A DNA stretch of 44,696 bases from Klebsormidium nitens (GCA_000708835.1 DF237621.1:1-44696), one strand, 5' to 3'. Positions 25,501-36,465 are shown, counted from the stretch's first letter. Numbers and translations are program-made. Notes: generated by a model from the sequence alone, not told the origin.

Positions 25501-28500
25501 GCTCTTCTGTGCTATAAAACGTTAGGAAAAGATAAAGCACATTGGAAGTCCAGTCCGCTCTCAAGGGGGGCAACATTCTCTTGACAGACTCTGTTACGGG
25601 ACTACAATTCCATCAACGCAAGCCGTTTTAACTTTTTATATCGGGTCAACTCTCATGTTTGACAAATCTTTGCGTTGCTCATTGCCAGCCGAACACACTA
25701 ATACTGCCGAACACACTAATACTGCAAGTTTCTGATTCCATTACTTGCTCGTTGTAGTGTGCTTGGTGGTTTAAGCCGGGTTTTACCAGCACGCAGCGTC
25801 CGCGCTCAAGTGCGGAGAGTTCGCGGAGTTCGTCCCAATCTTCTGAAATACCAAAAGGCCTCCTTTCTCTGGAAATCGTGAACTTTCTTTTCTTTGGAGT
25901 CCAATCATATTCGAGAACCCCAGTACGGCCAAGGTGTTTGTTTTCCACGACTCCCAACAACCATGTCTTCTTGTGAATCCAGAATCTTGCTCTGCAGTGC
26001 GACAAGCGTAACATACTTTCGCGGATTCAAACTTTATCACTCAGTGGAGGCTTCCGGGAATGTACGACTAACTCCCGCCTCTCGTTTTTGCAGTGCGGCT
26101 GGTGGTACAAGCCGTGGTTCTACCAGCACGCCGCGTCCGCGCTCAAGCGCGGCGAGTTCGTGGAGTACATTCCGACGCGCCAGTGGTACCACCGCCACAC
26201 GCGCTCGCTCTACTGGGAGGGCAAGCTGATCCTGCCGTTCGGCGACAACTTTTTGTTTCGCTTCTTCTTCGGCTGGATGATGCCGCCCAAGGTGTCGTTC
26301 CTCAAGCTCACGCAGGGCGACGCGATCCGCAACTACTACCACGAGCGCCACATGTGCCAGGTGAGTTGCTGAATCCTTGGCTTCTGTCAGTCGTGGTCGG
26401 GTGCGCTTATTGACTTTTATGAAAGCCCGTACGGTCAAAATTTCTTACCGTTTTATTCGGTCGTTGCAATTCGCAACTACTACCACGAGCGCCACATGTG
26501 CCAGGGGGGCCGCTAGATTTTCGGATATTTTTTTATTGTTGCCGCTGTAGGACCTCATCCAAAGCCCATTTGTACGCTTCAGCACGTCCTCGGCCGCTCT
26601 TGCTGGATTTACTGTGGATCAATCTCTGTGATATCTTTTTGTTAAAAATGTTTGCTTGGAAGTTTCTTTGACCAAACTAGCCGATTTGGACAAGAAGCGT
26701 CGTCTTTAGAGTTTATCCGTCAAGTGGCAGAAAAATATTAGCACGAGTTGCCCTCGAACAAAAATTGACGCTCCAAATCTGCACCGAGAATCTCTTCTCG
26801 TCGGTCGGGTTCATACAGTTCGTCCTAAACCATGGCGTCGTAGGCTATGGAACCAGCCTCATTTTGGATCAAACCGACAGGCTTCTCTGATCGTTCATTC
26901 TTTACTCAGCGCTTTGTCGTTTTTGCCCTCCATCTGTTCTCGTTGATGGACTTAAGCTCTGATCCTATCCGCAGCTGTCCGGATTGAATCTCGCTGGAGG
27001 CCATGGTATCACTTGACTGCATGCCTATCAACGAGATGCATACGAGGAACATGATCTCATCACAGTGATCAACCAAGATCTGGATGTTAACTTTCCATAG
27101 CTACATTTACAAGCAGAAAGGACTCCCGAACCAACCTCGAAAGCCCGCAACTCCGCAGGTCCCCGTGTAACGTGTCGGCGAAGCGCTTGAGCTGAACGAG
27201 TGCATTCGGGGCGCCTCCGAATCTTTCTTTCCTATAAGTGCGTCCTTTGTCCTGCCGAGGTTGATTTGTGCCCGTGTGGTCCAGGCTAAAAAATCATTGG
27301 ATGTTAAACATAGAATTTCCACTTTTTGAAGATCTGGAAGACTGACTTCGGATGCATCCCTTTTCGCAGGATATGCTGGTTCCCGTGTACCGCGTCGGCG
27401 AGGCGCTCGAGCTGAACGAGCGCGAGTTCGAAGTGTACCCCATCTGGCTGTGCCCGCACCGCCTCTACAAGGTGCCCCAGAAGGGCGTCATGGTCACGCC
27501 GGAGCCAGGGTACGAGAAGCACAAGCGCCCGGGCGACACGGCCGCAGCGCAGATGTACACCGATATCGGGCTTTATTACGCCCCAGGTACTACAGCAAGG
27601 TTTCTTGTTCGACGAAGGGTTTGGCGTGTTTGTTTTGTCGTGTGGAGCGTAATTGGAAGTTTGTCAGGAGCTGGGCTACGAGAAGCAAAAGCGTCCGGGT
27701 GACACCGCGGCCGCGCTAAGTTACACTGACATTGGCTTGTACTACGCGCCAGGTGCGATTTCGAAGATTTCGTTTTTCCGATGATCGCTCTTGTCATGTG
27801 TTCGTTGGTCGTTGGGAGAATTCGTGGAGTTCGGCTATAAGAAGCACAAGCACCCGGGAGACACCGCTGCAGCACAGCTGTGCACCAACATCGGGCGTTC
27901 TTATGCGCCAGGTTCCATTCCGGAGATTTGGTCTTTCCGATCTTGGCGTTATCGTTCTTGTCGTCTGTTCTTTTCAAGTAGGCCGTATCCGTGAAATTCG
28001 CGCCTATAAGAAGGACAAGCGCCTGGGAGACACTCAAATGTACACCGACTTCGGACTTTACTACGCGCCAGGTGCATCTACAAAGATCTGCTCTTCAAAT
28101 CTTGGCGTTACCGCTCTTGCTGGTCTTGTCGTGTGTTATTTTCAGTGGGTTGTATTTGGGAAGTTTGGCTGCGAGGACACACTGTCGCAGCGCAGATGCA
28201 CACCGACATCGGCCTGTACTTCGCTCCGTCGAAACTTTGCTGGCTTTTTCCGAAAGCTCTTCCAACGTGTGCTTATTTGAGTGGGGAAATTGAGTCCCAT
28301 TATGGGGAGCCCGGCAATGAGAAGCACAAGCGCCCGGGGAGATGTTATGGCCGCCCAGATGTCAGCGACATTGGCTGTATTATGCGCCTAGGAGGTATAA
28401 ATGACATTGTCGGGAGTACGTACTAGCAGCTGTCGCCTGCTTCTTGTTGATGCTATTGCTCCCTTCGGGATGTGTACAAGGCGTTTCTCTGAGTTCTAGT

Positions 28501-29805
28501 CGCAGGCGCCTGCATCCTGTGTGACGTCATCGCTCCACCCTTCCTGACGTCATCAACTCCTCCGTACCAGCCCCGTGCTCCACGGCGAGCTGTACGATGG
28601 CGATCGTCTCGAGACCACTGCCAGCCGCCTGCACCTTGCTGACGTCATCGCTCTTATTTATCGACGCCATCGCTCTGGATTTCCTGACGTTATGGCTCCC
28701 TCCGCTGACGTCTTCGTCCCCCCCGTACAGGCCCCGTGCTGCGCGGTGAGGTGTACGACGGCGTGTCGGCGTGCAAGCGCATGGAGCAGTGGCTCATCCA
28801 GAACCACTCGTTCCAGGCGCTCTACGCGGTCACGGAGCTGACCGAGAAGGACTTTTGGGTCATGTTTGACCAGACGCTCTACAGGTACGACATTCGCTCT
28901 TAGCGTCTGTTATGTTTGTTTTATCTCGTTTGTGATCTTTGGAAATCAATGCGATTGCGAGCCCGCTGAGAAGGACTTTTGGGTCATGTTTGACCAGACG
29001 CTCTACAGGTACGACATCTGCTCTTAGCGTCTGTTATGGTGGCTTGAATCTCTTGTTGACTTGCTGATTCTTCTGTCTTTGATGCGACTGTGAGCCCGCT
29101 GTGAGGGACTTCTGGGTCATCTCGACCAGACGCTCTACACGTACGACACTTAACATCAGAGCTCTCACTATGTTGCCTTGCCCTCATTAACCTGCTGGCT
29201 GTGTCCTAGAATTGATGCGAGTAGGAAGCGTATTGAAAAGGACTTTCGAGTTCACATTCAACCCGATGCTCTGTAGGTGCGATATACAGGTTTAGCGCTC
29301 TTACGGTTGTTTACAATCGGACTTGCGTTCGTGTAGACCTGTTGATTATGGCTCGAATCTCGGGCAGTCATGAGGTCAATGTAACGGAGTAAGGGTCATC
29401 TTCGTCGTATTGTTGGGACAAATCATTTGTTTCAATAGAGCTTTAAAAGGATCCATTGATATCTGACAGTTGTGAATGTACCTCTACTCGAGCAATTGTT
29501 TACTTCTCCGCCAGCGCCTCTGTCCGTCGTTACGAAGTTTTGCGAAGGATATTACCTGAAAGCTCGGGTCTTCTGTCTTGTGTTCGAACATGCTCATGTG
29601 GTAATCATCTCCTGATGACGTGATCAGAAGCGGACAAGGTGCTCATCACAGAATCCCGATCTGCAGGAACTGCCGCGTCAAGTACAAGGCGCAGGGGACG
29701 TTCATGGGCGTGTACTACAAGTCGGCCAAGGGCCGCAAGTCGGAGGCTGACGTCCTGAGAGAGGAGAAGGCGGCTGCGGAGAAGGAGCGCATTCAAGAGG
29801 TTTAG
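22599..29805 (+). CDS. DWF1: Delta24-sterol reductase DWF1/DIMINUTO, 6 exons
   Basis: Exons 22599-23315, 25036-25245, 26094-26360, 27370-27586, 28731-28884 and 29667-29805 join in frame into 567 residues (Arabidopsis DWF1 561). The start is the ATG giving MADSSRTP; upstream in-frame sequence is unlike the family. A membrane segment covers residues 22-42, followed by the FAD-binding domain with GLVCTARKPW, VPELDDLTVGGLINGYGIEG, DNEYSDLYYAIPWSQGTLG, then WWYKPWFYQHA, PIWLCPH, MYTDIGLYYAPG and the C-terminal GTFMGVYYKSAKGRK. The family isomerises and reduces the C24 side-chain double bond of sterols at the ER, giving campesterol-type sterols in plants. Introns 1-5 carry many decayed copies of exon edges. 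The donor of exon 4 (GTACTA) is weaker than average, and several look-alike donors lie downstream. Confidence 0.97.
24462..24490 (+). repeat. Short tandem repeat TGTCTGAGGT x3
   Basis: Three near-contiguous copies of TGTCTGAGGT lie in DWF1 intron 1. They are unrelated to the exon-edge copies further downstream. Confidence 0.8.
24695..25095 (+). repeat. Three tandem copies of the 5' edge of DWF1 exon 2
   Basis: TACC(A/T)G(C/T)CGGTG strings start at 24701, 24890 and 25042 (used), steps 189 and 152. Copies 1 and 2 extend about 45 bp into exon sequence (to GGGC-AGGCAT) with deletions of about 4 nt and 1 nt. Intron upstream of copies 2 and 3 is also shared (GAC-CTACCCTTAC). Copy 2 has an intact-looking acceptor, CTCATACAG. 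Confidence 0.9.
25687..25722 (+). repeat. 18-bp direct repeat x2
   Basis: GCCGAACACACTAATACT occurs twice in succession in DWF1 intron 2. It is an identical, hence recent, slippage-type repeat. Confidence 0.85.
25755..26170 (+). repeat. Duplicated 5' edge of DWF1 exon 3
   Basis: The used exon start TGCGGCTGGTGGTACAAGCC (26094) has a diverged copy TGTGCTTGGTGGTTTAAGCC at 25758, 336 bp upstream. About 75 bp align, with a 1-nt deletion after ten bases of the following part. The distance is about twice the usual step, so an intermediate copy may have been lost. Confidence 0.88.
26325..26510 (+). repeat. Duplicated 3' edge of DWF1 exon 3 with destroyed donor
   Basis: CGCAACTACTACCACGAGCG at 26328 recurs at 26472, 144 bp later, identical up to the exon end CATGTGCCAG. 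In the used copy GTGAGT follows; in the decoy GGGGGC follows, removing the donor. High identity makes this one of the youngest copies. Confidence 0.92.
27140..27430 (+). repeat. Duplicated 5' edge of DWF1 exon 4
   Basis: The exon segment CCCGTGTACCGCGTCGGCGA (27382) recurs as CCCGTGTAACGTGTCGGCGA at 27162, 220 bp upstream, and both continue to CTGAACGAG. The decoy has an in-frame stop (TAA) and diverges after about 50 bp. A GCAG acceptor-like string precedes it. Confidence 0.88.
27501..28391 (+). repeat. Six-copy exon-intron array at the 3' edge of DWF1 exon 4
   Basis: The last 80 bp of exon 4 (tacgagaagc... through GCCCCAG) and about 80 bp of intron recur at steps of about 166, 159, 169, 158 and 163 bp (copies begin near 27511, 27677, 27836, 28005, 28160, 28312). 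Copies 2-4 read through in the DWF1 frame without a stop: they encode GYEKQKRPGDTAAAL, GYKKHKHPGDTAAAQ and AYKKDKRLGDTQ variants, each ending YAPG followed by a GT. Copy 4 lacks exactly three codons. Copies 5 and 6 are frameshifted. Copy 1 is continuous with the used exon. Confidence 0.95.
28499..28765 (+). repeat. Duplicated 5' edge of DWF1 exon 5 with TGACGTCA cluster
   Basis: CCCCGTGCTGCGCGGTGAGG of the used exon (28732) has a copy CCCCGTGCTCCACGGCGAGC at 28568, 164 bp upstream, both continuing TGTACGA-GGCG. The intron sequence before each copy carries GACGTCATCGCTCC units: TGACGTCA is intact three times and degenerate (GACGCCA, GACGTTA, GACGTCT) three more. TGACGTCA is the core of bZIP sites, so the cluster could be regulatory or simply a by-product of duplication. 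Confidence 0.85.
28845..29290 (+). repeat. Four-copy array at the 3' edge of DWF1 exon 5
   Basis: CAGACGCTCTACAGGTACGA of the used exon end (28871) recurs at 28995 (identical), 29127 (ACACGTACGA) and 29262 (GATGCTCTGTAGGTGCGA); steps are 124, 132 and about 135. Copy 2 preserves GAGAAGGACTTTTGGGTCAT, the donor GTACGACAT and CTCTTAGCGTCTGTTATG of the intron. Spliced in as an exon (for example 28971-29008, 38 nt) it would shift the frame. Confidence 0.93.
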
Positions 29806-31493
29806 GCTTCAAAGTGTAACGAGACGGATTGTCCCAATCTGATCCAGCAAAAGTGTGAGCTGGAAGTGGGGTCTGAGCTTGAACTGGGGTGTGAGTGTGT
29901 GGAACTGACTCTTTAAGAAATTGGACAGAAGGAATGACAAAGTGGGCTCCTTGCCGAAGCCCGCTAGTTTTGAAAGAATGGGGCGTTGTGCTGGTGGACG
30001 TGGTTTAGAAAAGGGAGTCATGTGCGTGTTGAATGGTCTGAGCCAATGCTATTTCGAATAATAGAAGAGTACGGTAGGAGCAGTCTGGATTCGTTTCAAC
30101 GACGGAGCGCGTCCGAGTACAAGGCCGTAGTCGATTCATCCTTTGTAGAGCTTTTAGGAGGTGTTCGTAGGACGGATAACAGTCGTCAATGGAATAACCG
30201 TCGAGCACTGTTAGGGCGCAGAGTTGCGTGCAGTACATGAACTGCAGCATCAGCAGCACTGCTACTAGCCTAGTTCACAAGTCAGAAAAGGATGCGACTT
30301 GACATTGCAAGCTCGGAAAGTCGGAAGAGTCAGATGCTTTTGCTTGCATGTTCTTCCAGTGCCCAGCCGAGAATACTGTCAAGTTTGAGCACACTATTCC
30401 TCATCGGACTGACTTATTATATTGAGGAGGCTGCTCAATATTTAACGGAAGGCTTCAGCACCGCGCATTGGCTGCATCCAGGCAATCTGATGTAGCTGTC
30501 CTAATAGGACGGCAGCCATGTGACGCGAGCAACCTAGCTGCTGACTCTCGATCAGATTTCAGAATCTACACAACACATGAATGATTTCAGAATCTACACA
30601 ACACATGAATTTGCAAATCTCGAAAGAGAGTTACGCGGTCAGAGATCCTTCACATGCTCCACATGCGACGTCGGGTAGTGGTTTTGAGCAATATTGAGCT
30701 TCAGCGAGCTAGAAATCGGAGCCGGCCGTACCTATATTAAACTTGCGCGGCGGCACGATCGTTACTCTCGATCTAAATATACTGTGTACGTTAAAGCCAT
30801 GATATGAATGAGGTGCCCGCGTCGACAATACTACATAGAACAATTTTATATGTTCCATGGAACTTAGGTACAATCTTTGCATGCGATATCATGAGCCCGC
30901 TGCCAGTTGATTTGCTGTCATGGTACTGATCGAGCCAAATATGCAGTTGCAAGCCAGGCATGTGCTCTTCAGTATATCATCGACTCACTGTCAGCCGATC
31001 GGGCCAGTGGATCACTGGTTAGCAGTTACCTACTTATTCAAGACGGGTTCGTTTCGCAAGCAGCGTTTTGCAACGATTCTATCCCAAACGAGTCGGGAAG
31101 CTTCCGCCCGTGGTTTATTACCATCGCGCCTATACGCCCTTTCAGCGCCCGCAGGATCGGACCTGAAAACGGTAAAATCGTGTGCACTCTAATCAGCCGC
31201 GCGCTGAGTTCATTAGCTACCTTGAAAGATGTACACGTACTGCTATAGCTTAAGGTCTGTAAGCCAGCTAGCACCGCGCACCTCAAAACCTTTGGCTCAA
31301 CACTAGAGCCGCTACTTCTTTTCATAGAACACCATAAGTAGATACTTCTGCCCAAGAAACGCGCCGCCTATTCCGAATCCGATCGCATCTGTACAGATCT
31401 CTCATACAGTAATAGTCTGAACGGCTCACTGCGGACCTTCGCATCTTAGCACTCTGTTCGCACACACGACAGACATTTTGACCATTCCGCCCG
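29806..31493. other. Intergenic region between convergent DWF1 and F-box genes
   Basis: It contains the 3' flanks of both genes. No open frame resembles a protein. A 28-bp unit (GATTTCAGAATCTACACAAC onward) is present twice at 30555-30610. No RNA gene or transposon end was recognised. Confidence 0.6.
30555..30610. repeat. 28-bp tandem duplication
   Basis: Two adjacent, essentially identical 28-bp units in intergenic sequence, so a recent event. Confidence 0.85.
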
Positions 31494-34400
31494 TTACTCC
31501 TCGGATTCCGCTGGAGCGTCCGACGCCGAGATGCAGGAACAGTCCTGGCTGGTTGCCCCGTCTTCTGATCCTAAGCCGCTCTCGCTGCGGCTCGAGTCGC
31601 TCTTGGACGCGGCCGCGACCGCGGGCGCGCGCGCGGGCGCCTTTTCGGCGCACATCGCGTCCTCGAGGAAGCGCACGTCGTCCTCATCTAGTTCCTCGTC
31701 GTCTTCTTCGTCATCGTCCTCGTCGACCGACCAGTCGCCGCCTGCGGAGGAAGGTTGCGTCAGCAAGCGTCAAACGTCCGAGTATGTAGCAAAGTGGACA
31801 CACTTTCGAATTCGAGCCAGTTGAACTGCCGTTGTCTTAGTCGTCCTCGTCATATCTCACCGATGAGCCGCGGCTTGCGGACAGAGGTTGGGTACGTATC
31901 GCGGATTGACCTGATGTGAAGGGCGACAAACTAAGTGCTTTGGAATCGTCCCAAGTCCGATGAAAAAGTCCCAAGTCCGATACTGCTAGCCCTAATTTAT
32001 AGATGTCCTCGGAAGTGCGTGCAGAATCTCCTTAGCAGCCATTCAAATGCATGGTCAAAGCAACCAAGAAACAGCTTCGAGAGCCGTCCAAACGCGCGCT
32101 TCTTGCCTTACGAGACAATGGACATCGGAGAAATTCAAATCAATACCGTCCACGGTCCTACTTTCTGTTCGTTGTTAACAGGTTGATCATGTCCGAAAAG
32201 GGGCCGCCTAAAAGGACGTCCGATAAAGAAGCTCACCCGTGGTTACCAGTACATCTACCGGCACGTCCAGCCCCACGGCCGCCTCAACCGTGCCCCGGTC
32301 TCTCCGGACCGCGGACACCAAAAAGTCGCCCGTCCGGCTCGTGAACAGCGTTCCGTCCAGGTTCCGCACCAGCACTCCTGCCGTCCGACATTCCGCTTCC
32401 GCTTCCGCTTCCGTTCCGCTCCCAGATGCGCCGTCCGTTCCCTCGTCGGCCTCACATCGATTTGTCGCGCCCTTCGTCCCGCTCCCCGTTCCAATCTTGG
32501 TTCCGACGTCCGTCCCGGTTCCGGTGTCCATTCCGGCATCAGTTCCGGTCGGAGTTCCGTCCTCCTCCCGGAGCAGCTCCATCAGCGCTCGCGGAATGAC
32601 TGCCATGAAACCGGACGACGAGAAGACGGTCCCGACCGGCCGCCGCCGGCGGGTGACCTGGTACGCACCCTCGCCGAAGCGGGTCTGGATGACGGCGCAC
32701 TGGAGGCCGCGGTACGTCACGATGACGTCAGCGTTCTGGAGGGCGTCAAGGATTGGGAGGACCTCTTGTGTCCAGCGCCAGCGGTGGATGTCCGACGTGA
32801 AGAAGGCGTGCATGCTGCGGTGGGGGGAAAGGGGGGAGTTAGTATCAACCCTCACAATGGATGCTGCGGCCAAAGAATGTTCTATAGAATAGGTTTAGTT
32901 AAAGAGCAAGGTTTAGTACTGGGACGGGTCCCGGACGGGTATGGTTAGTACGGTGGTTAGGGTGGGTATGGGTGCGGAGCGGGTGATTATTAGGTCTAAG
33001 TTTTTAGTGTTTAAGCTTCGTTCTTACTAATACTTGAGCTTACTAAAGCTATTCTAGAGAAGTAAGTCTTATCGGCCAAAGAGTACATTTCGATGATTTT
33101 AGCGGAACGTTCCTATTGGAAAGTTGGCAGACGTTGTCCACGCCGAACAGCTCGTTCCAAGTGTGAACGAATCCAATCGGTTTGTCCTCCATGGGATGGC
33201 CTCGATTCGCGTTTGACTGGTGAAAGCGCTGAGGGTAGGCTAGTGAGAGCTTGAAATTGTAGGTTCTAACATTCTTTTCCCTTTATCAAGGAACAGTGGG
33301 ACTTGTAAAGAGCTGGTGAGGCGAAAAAGGGGTTGAGTTTCATGAAAGCAACGTATAATCAGTCGGCCTGAAGGGAGTGATAATACAATTGATCCTTCAT
33401 TTTGAGATAATGGACAAGATAGAACAGTAAAGTATTCCTAACTTTAGAGTGTTTCTTTAAAAATAAGGTAGACAGTTATCTATCTTCAGAATAAGATGTC
33501 TCGCATGGAAAGTCTATAAGTTCCCAGATATCAAGGGAAAAGAATGCCATTGATAGGTTAACGTGGGAGAGACTAGCTGTCCGGTAGCTGTAATTGTGAA
33601 AGTAAGCTTCAAAATGGGAGCGGAAGCAAATCAAAAGCTCGTAGTTCGAGTAGGTAATACCGCATTCAGAGCACCCAATCAGGAGGTTAATTCTGTGTGC
33701 ATAGTTTGGAAATTCCAATCTCAGATGCAGAATAAAGAAGAGCGGAAATATTATCCTGAAAATGTACAATTGACAGATGGCAGATACTATCTGCAAGACC
33801 TTGCCAAGTTCCAAACCGCCAACTGACTGAGCTGGACAAGTGCAATATCTAGGTTCATAAGACAGACAGTAGCATTTTGATAGACAATCAGCGAACTTCA
33901 AGGACAATTCCACACTTGAATGGCAAGTAGCAGACCTGGAAAGCAATCAGCAAAAGCTGCCCAAGGAATCCAGAGAGAAGAACAGGTCTGCTGTGGATCC
34001 AAGACGGAAGAGAAACTGAATGAAAAGGGAAAGCAAGGCATGTACTCTGCTGAGTCATTAAACTGAAACACAGGGTAAGAAATAGGTGAGCTGAAAAGCA
34101 AGAAGCAGTCACTGGCTATCAAAAGACAAGAATGGGGGAGTGACTCACGGGTCGATGATGTAAGCATCGCCTTGTATCCGTAGCATGTGGGAGGGGTTGG
34201 AGTCGTCGAGCAACTTGGCATGCACGATGCCGATCGTTGCAGCCATGTAGTTCCATTTCCAGGACTCTTCCAGGGTTGCTCTACAGAAACTAGAGCGGTA
34301 GCATTGGAGGGCCCAGAGGAGGTCGCATGTAGCCAGCGCGTGGTAGCTTTTATTCACCTGAAAGAAAGGACCACTGTCTTTCGTGACTCCGACGAGTTAC

Positions 34401-36465
34401 GTGAAGAAAGAACATTCTTGGCGAGAGGCGAAATGATATCTTGGAGGGGAGAAAGTGATTTGTGACTGCTTGAGGAAGGTTTAAGACTCGTCTTCCTGAA
34501 TCTTCTGGTGGGGATACAAATCCATTTCAGTTGCTCGGAAAAGGTAGAAAGAAAACATTCAAGAGGCCTTCTCTCAAAGGATGTTTTGCATACATTTGTT
34601 TGTAGGCCTTGAGGGGAAGAAGTAGATACAGAGCCGTGTCTTCAGAGGGGTCCTGTTGGCCGAGAAAAAATGGAAGATTGAGCTTGTGAAGAAGGATATT
34701 TGGAGGAAGAAAAAGTCTTCAGACAAAAATGCTTTTGGAAGCTTGACATCAGCTTTTTTTGGCGATCCGGGTGATTAGCAGCCAAAGCAGTCAAGCCTTA
34801 AGAAGCTGAACTTGATCTTGATCTTTGACCTGAGGTAAGAATGTCTGTGCTTTTGTTCAGTTTTGAGCATCATCTTTTGGGCCAGAACTTGGGGTGAACA
34901 GAAGAAAGTGATGTGGATAAGAACAACAGGATGAGCTTATCCCAAGCACATGTTAGGATGATCACAAAGGAATATATCCATCGTAGAAATAAACTCTTTC
35001 AAGGCGTTGGAGCGTAGCTTTCCAGATGGGAATGGAAAGGAAAGGTTTGACTGCTTGCAATTCTGAGAACAGAAGGATACCCCCCGCTTTGTGGGGATAC
35101 AGCTGGAGAGAAAGTGCGTTTCTTTGTATGCTCTTTGACAATTGGGGGGCATACTTGTAGCATATTTATTCCTTATATAGGATTCAATTTCGTGATGACC
35201 GTTTCTTTGTTGTTGTGAGGGTGTCCAAATTTTGACTTGTTGAAGTGCGGGAGTGCCCGTTATTGATACCTTGGCAATTATGCACTTCTAACCATCGCCT
35301 TAGTCACCTTAGTCAGAAGCACACTATGCAACAGGCCTGTCATCAGCAGCCTAGCTGAACATAGTCAACTGAGCTCATCCCGGCAAGTCCAGTTTACCTT
35401 CACTGCATACTAAGGACTGGATAATTGGTATAGACTCCTGGACCAACAGCTAAGCTGGACATCCTGAAATAAATTTAAAGCTGAGCAATCCAAATGGAAT
35501 CTAATAACTACATTTCTGTATTACATACCATAATGGAAGCAAGCATAACTGCATTATGCCACTACGCTCATAGTGGCAATGCTCTGTGCACATTCTAAAG
35601 AAGTTTTCATTGCCCAGTCAGAAGTTAGATGTCTATGTTCTAACTAGTGTGTCTAGGTTGTGTGCGCACAAAAACAAGTGGTCAAGGAGTGGTCACATCC
35701 TTGCTGTGCCCCGTCGCACTTCATGTTGTATGTAGAGAAAGGCCTCAAACAAAACGAATGACAAGTACATGAGCCTTGAAGTGTTCATTCAACAGGCTGA
35801 CTTACCTGGGACATCTGGCACAAGTCCTTAACCGGCAAATGTTGCAGGACTCGAAGCTTCAGCTCCCACGGCAGCTTATCCAGGCCAAGTGTGGACGTTT
35901 CCAGCTGCTTTCTCGATGGCGCCACACAGGAATGTGACTGCCGAACACTGCTGCTTGGAACATGCGCTTCGCTCCTGCTCCGGATTTGAGCTAGGTCCTT
36001 GGTAGGAGGCGTCGTCGGCCCCAAGGCGACATCCATCAGATGCACCGAGCTAGATCTCCTGAAGCGTTTTGTTACGCGCACCGCACCCGCTTCGTCCATC
36101 TCGTCCGATGCTCTCCTCTTCTTGGAAGCACTCTCCAGCATCAAGAAACACTCTGTGACAGCTTTCTTCCCCATCGCAGCCTCTTCAGAGGAGCTGCTTC
36201 CCTGCTGGCACTCCCAGAAGCTGCTCACAGTCACAGCTGCAGCTGTCATGGCTGCTGCCATGCTCACGGCGTGATGTGACACAATCTGCGCCGCCACAGC
36301 GATCTGCCGGAAGCGCCCCTGAGGTGCCTGCTCCACGCACCCGCGGATGAGCGCCATGAGCGCAACTTGGGTGCCAGCTCGGACCTGCCCAACCGCCGCT
36401 GCGGCAGAGAGTTTATTGCGCGCTGCTAATTCTGTCACTGTGTCATACCACGTGAAGCCCTGCAT
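31494..36465 (-). CDS. F-box protein of unknown target, 4 exons
   Basis: Exons 36465-35806, 34357-34149, 32814-32237 and 31741-31494 join in frame into 564 residues. The F-box spans exons 1 and 2: LDKLPWELKLRVLQHLPVKD (about residues 195-214), LCQMSQVNKSYHALAT and LLWALQCY. Such proteins bind SKP1 and bring substrates to SCF ubiquitin ligases. The N-terminal part is alanine-rich with basic patches (SKKRR, TKRFRR) that could be nuclear signals. After the F-box comes a region I do not recognise (HAFFTSDIHRWRWTQEVLPI, about residues 291-310), a Thr/Gly-rich low-complexity insert (GTDAGMDTGTGTDVGTK), another conserved-looking stretch, then a D/E-rich tail. No kelch, LRR or WD repeats are seen. 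All introns are GT-AG, and unlike the other genes they show no exon-edge copies. Confidence 0.82.
31949..31982. repeat. Short direct repeat in F-box gene intron 3
   Basis: GTCCCAAGTCCGAT occurs twice, 20 bp apart. It does not match the flanking exons. Confidence 0.75.
32815..35805 (-). other. Introns 1 and 2 of the F-box gene (around exon 2)
   Basis: Intron 1 (35805-34358) and intron 2 (34148-32815) are 1.3-1.4 kb each. I compared them by eye with the flanking exons and found no copies of exon edges. Low-complexity GGTTAG/GGGTATGG sequence lies at 32890-32990. No transposon ends seen. Confidence 0.55.

Noticed and set aside
27668-27752. DWF1 exon 4 copy 2 as an additional or mutually exclusive exon
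   Set aside because: Its best acceptor (TTTGTCAG) gives an 85-nt exon that shifts the frame when joined to exon 4, and exon 4 itself is continuous with copy 1. Kept only as a decoy or poison-exon possibility.
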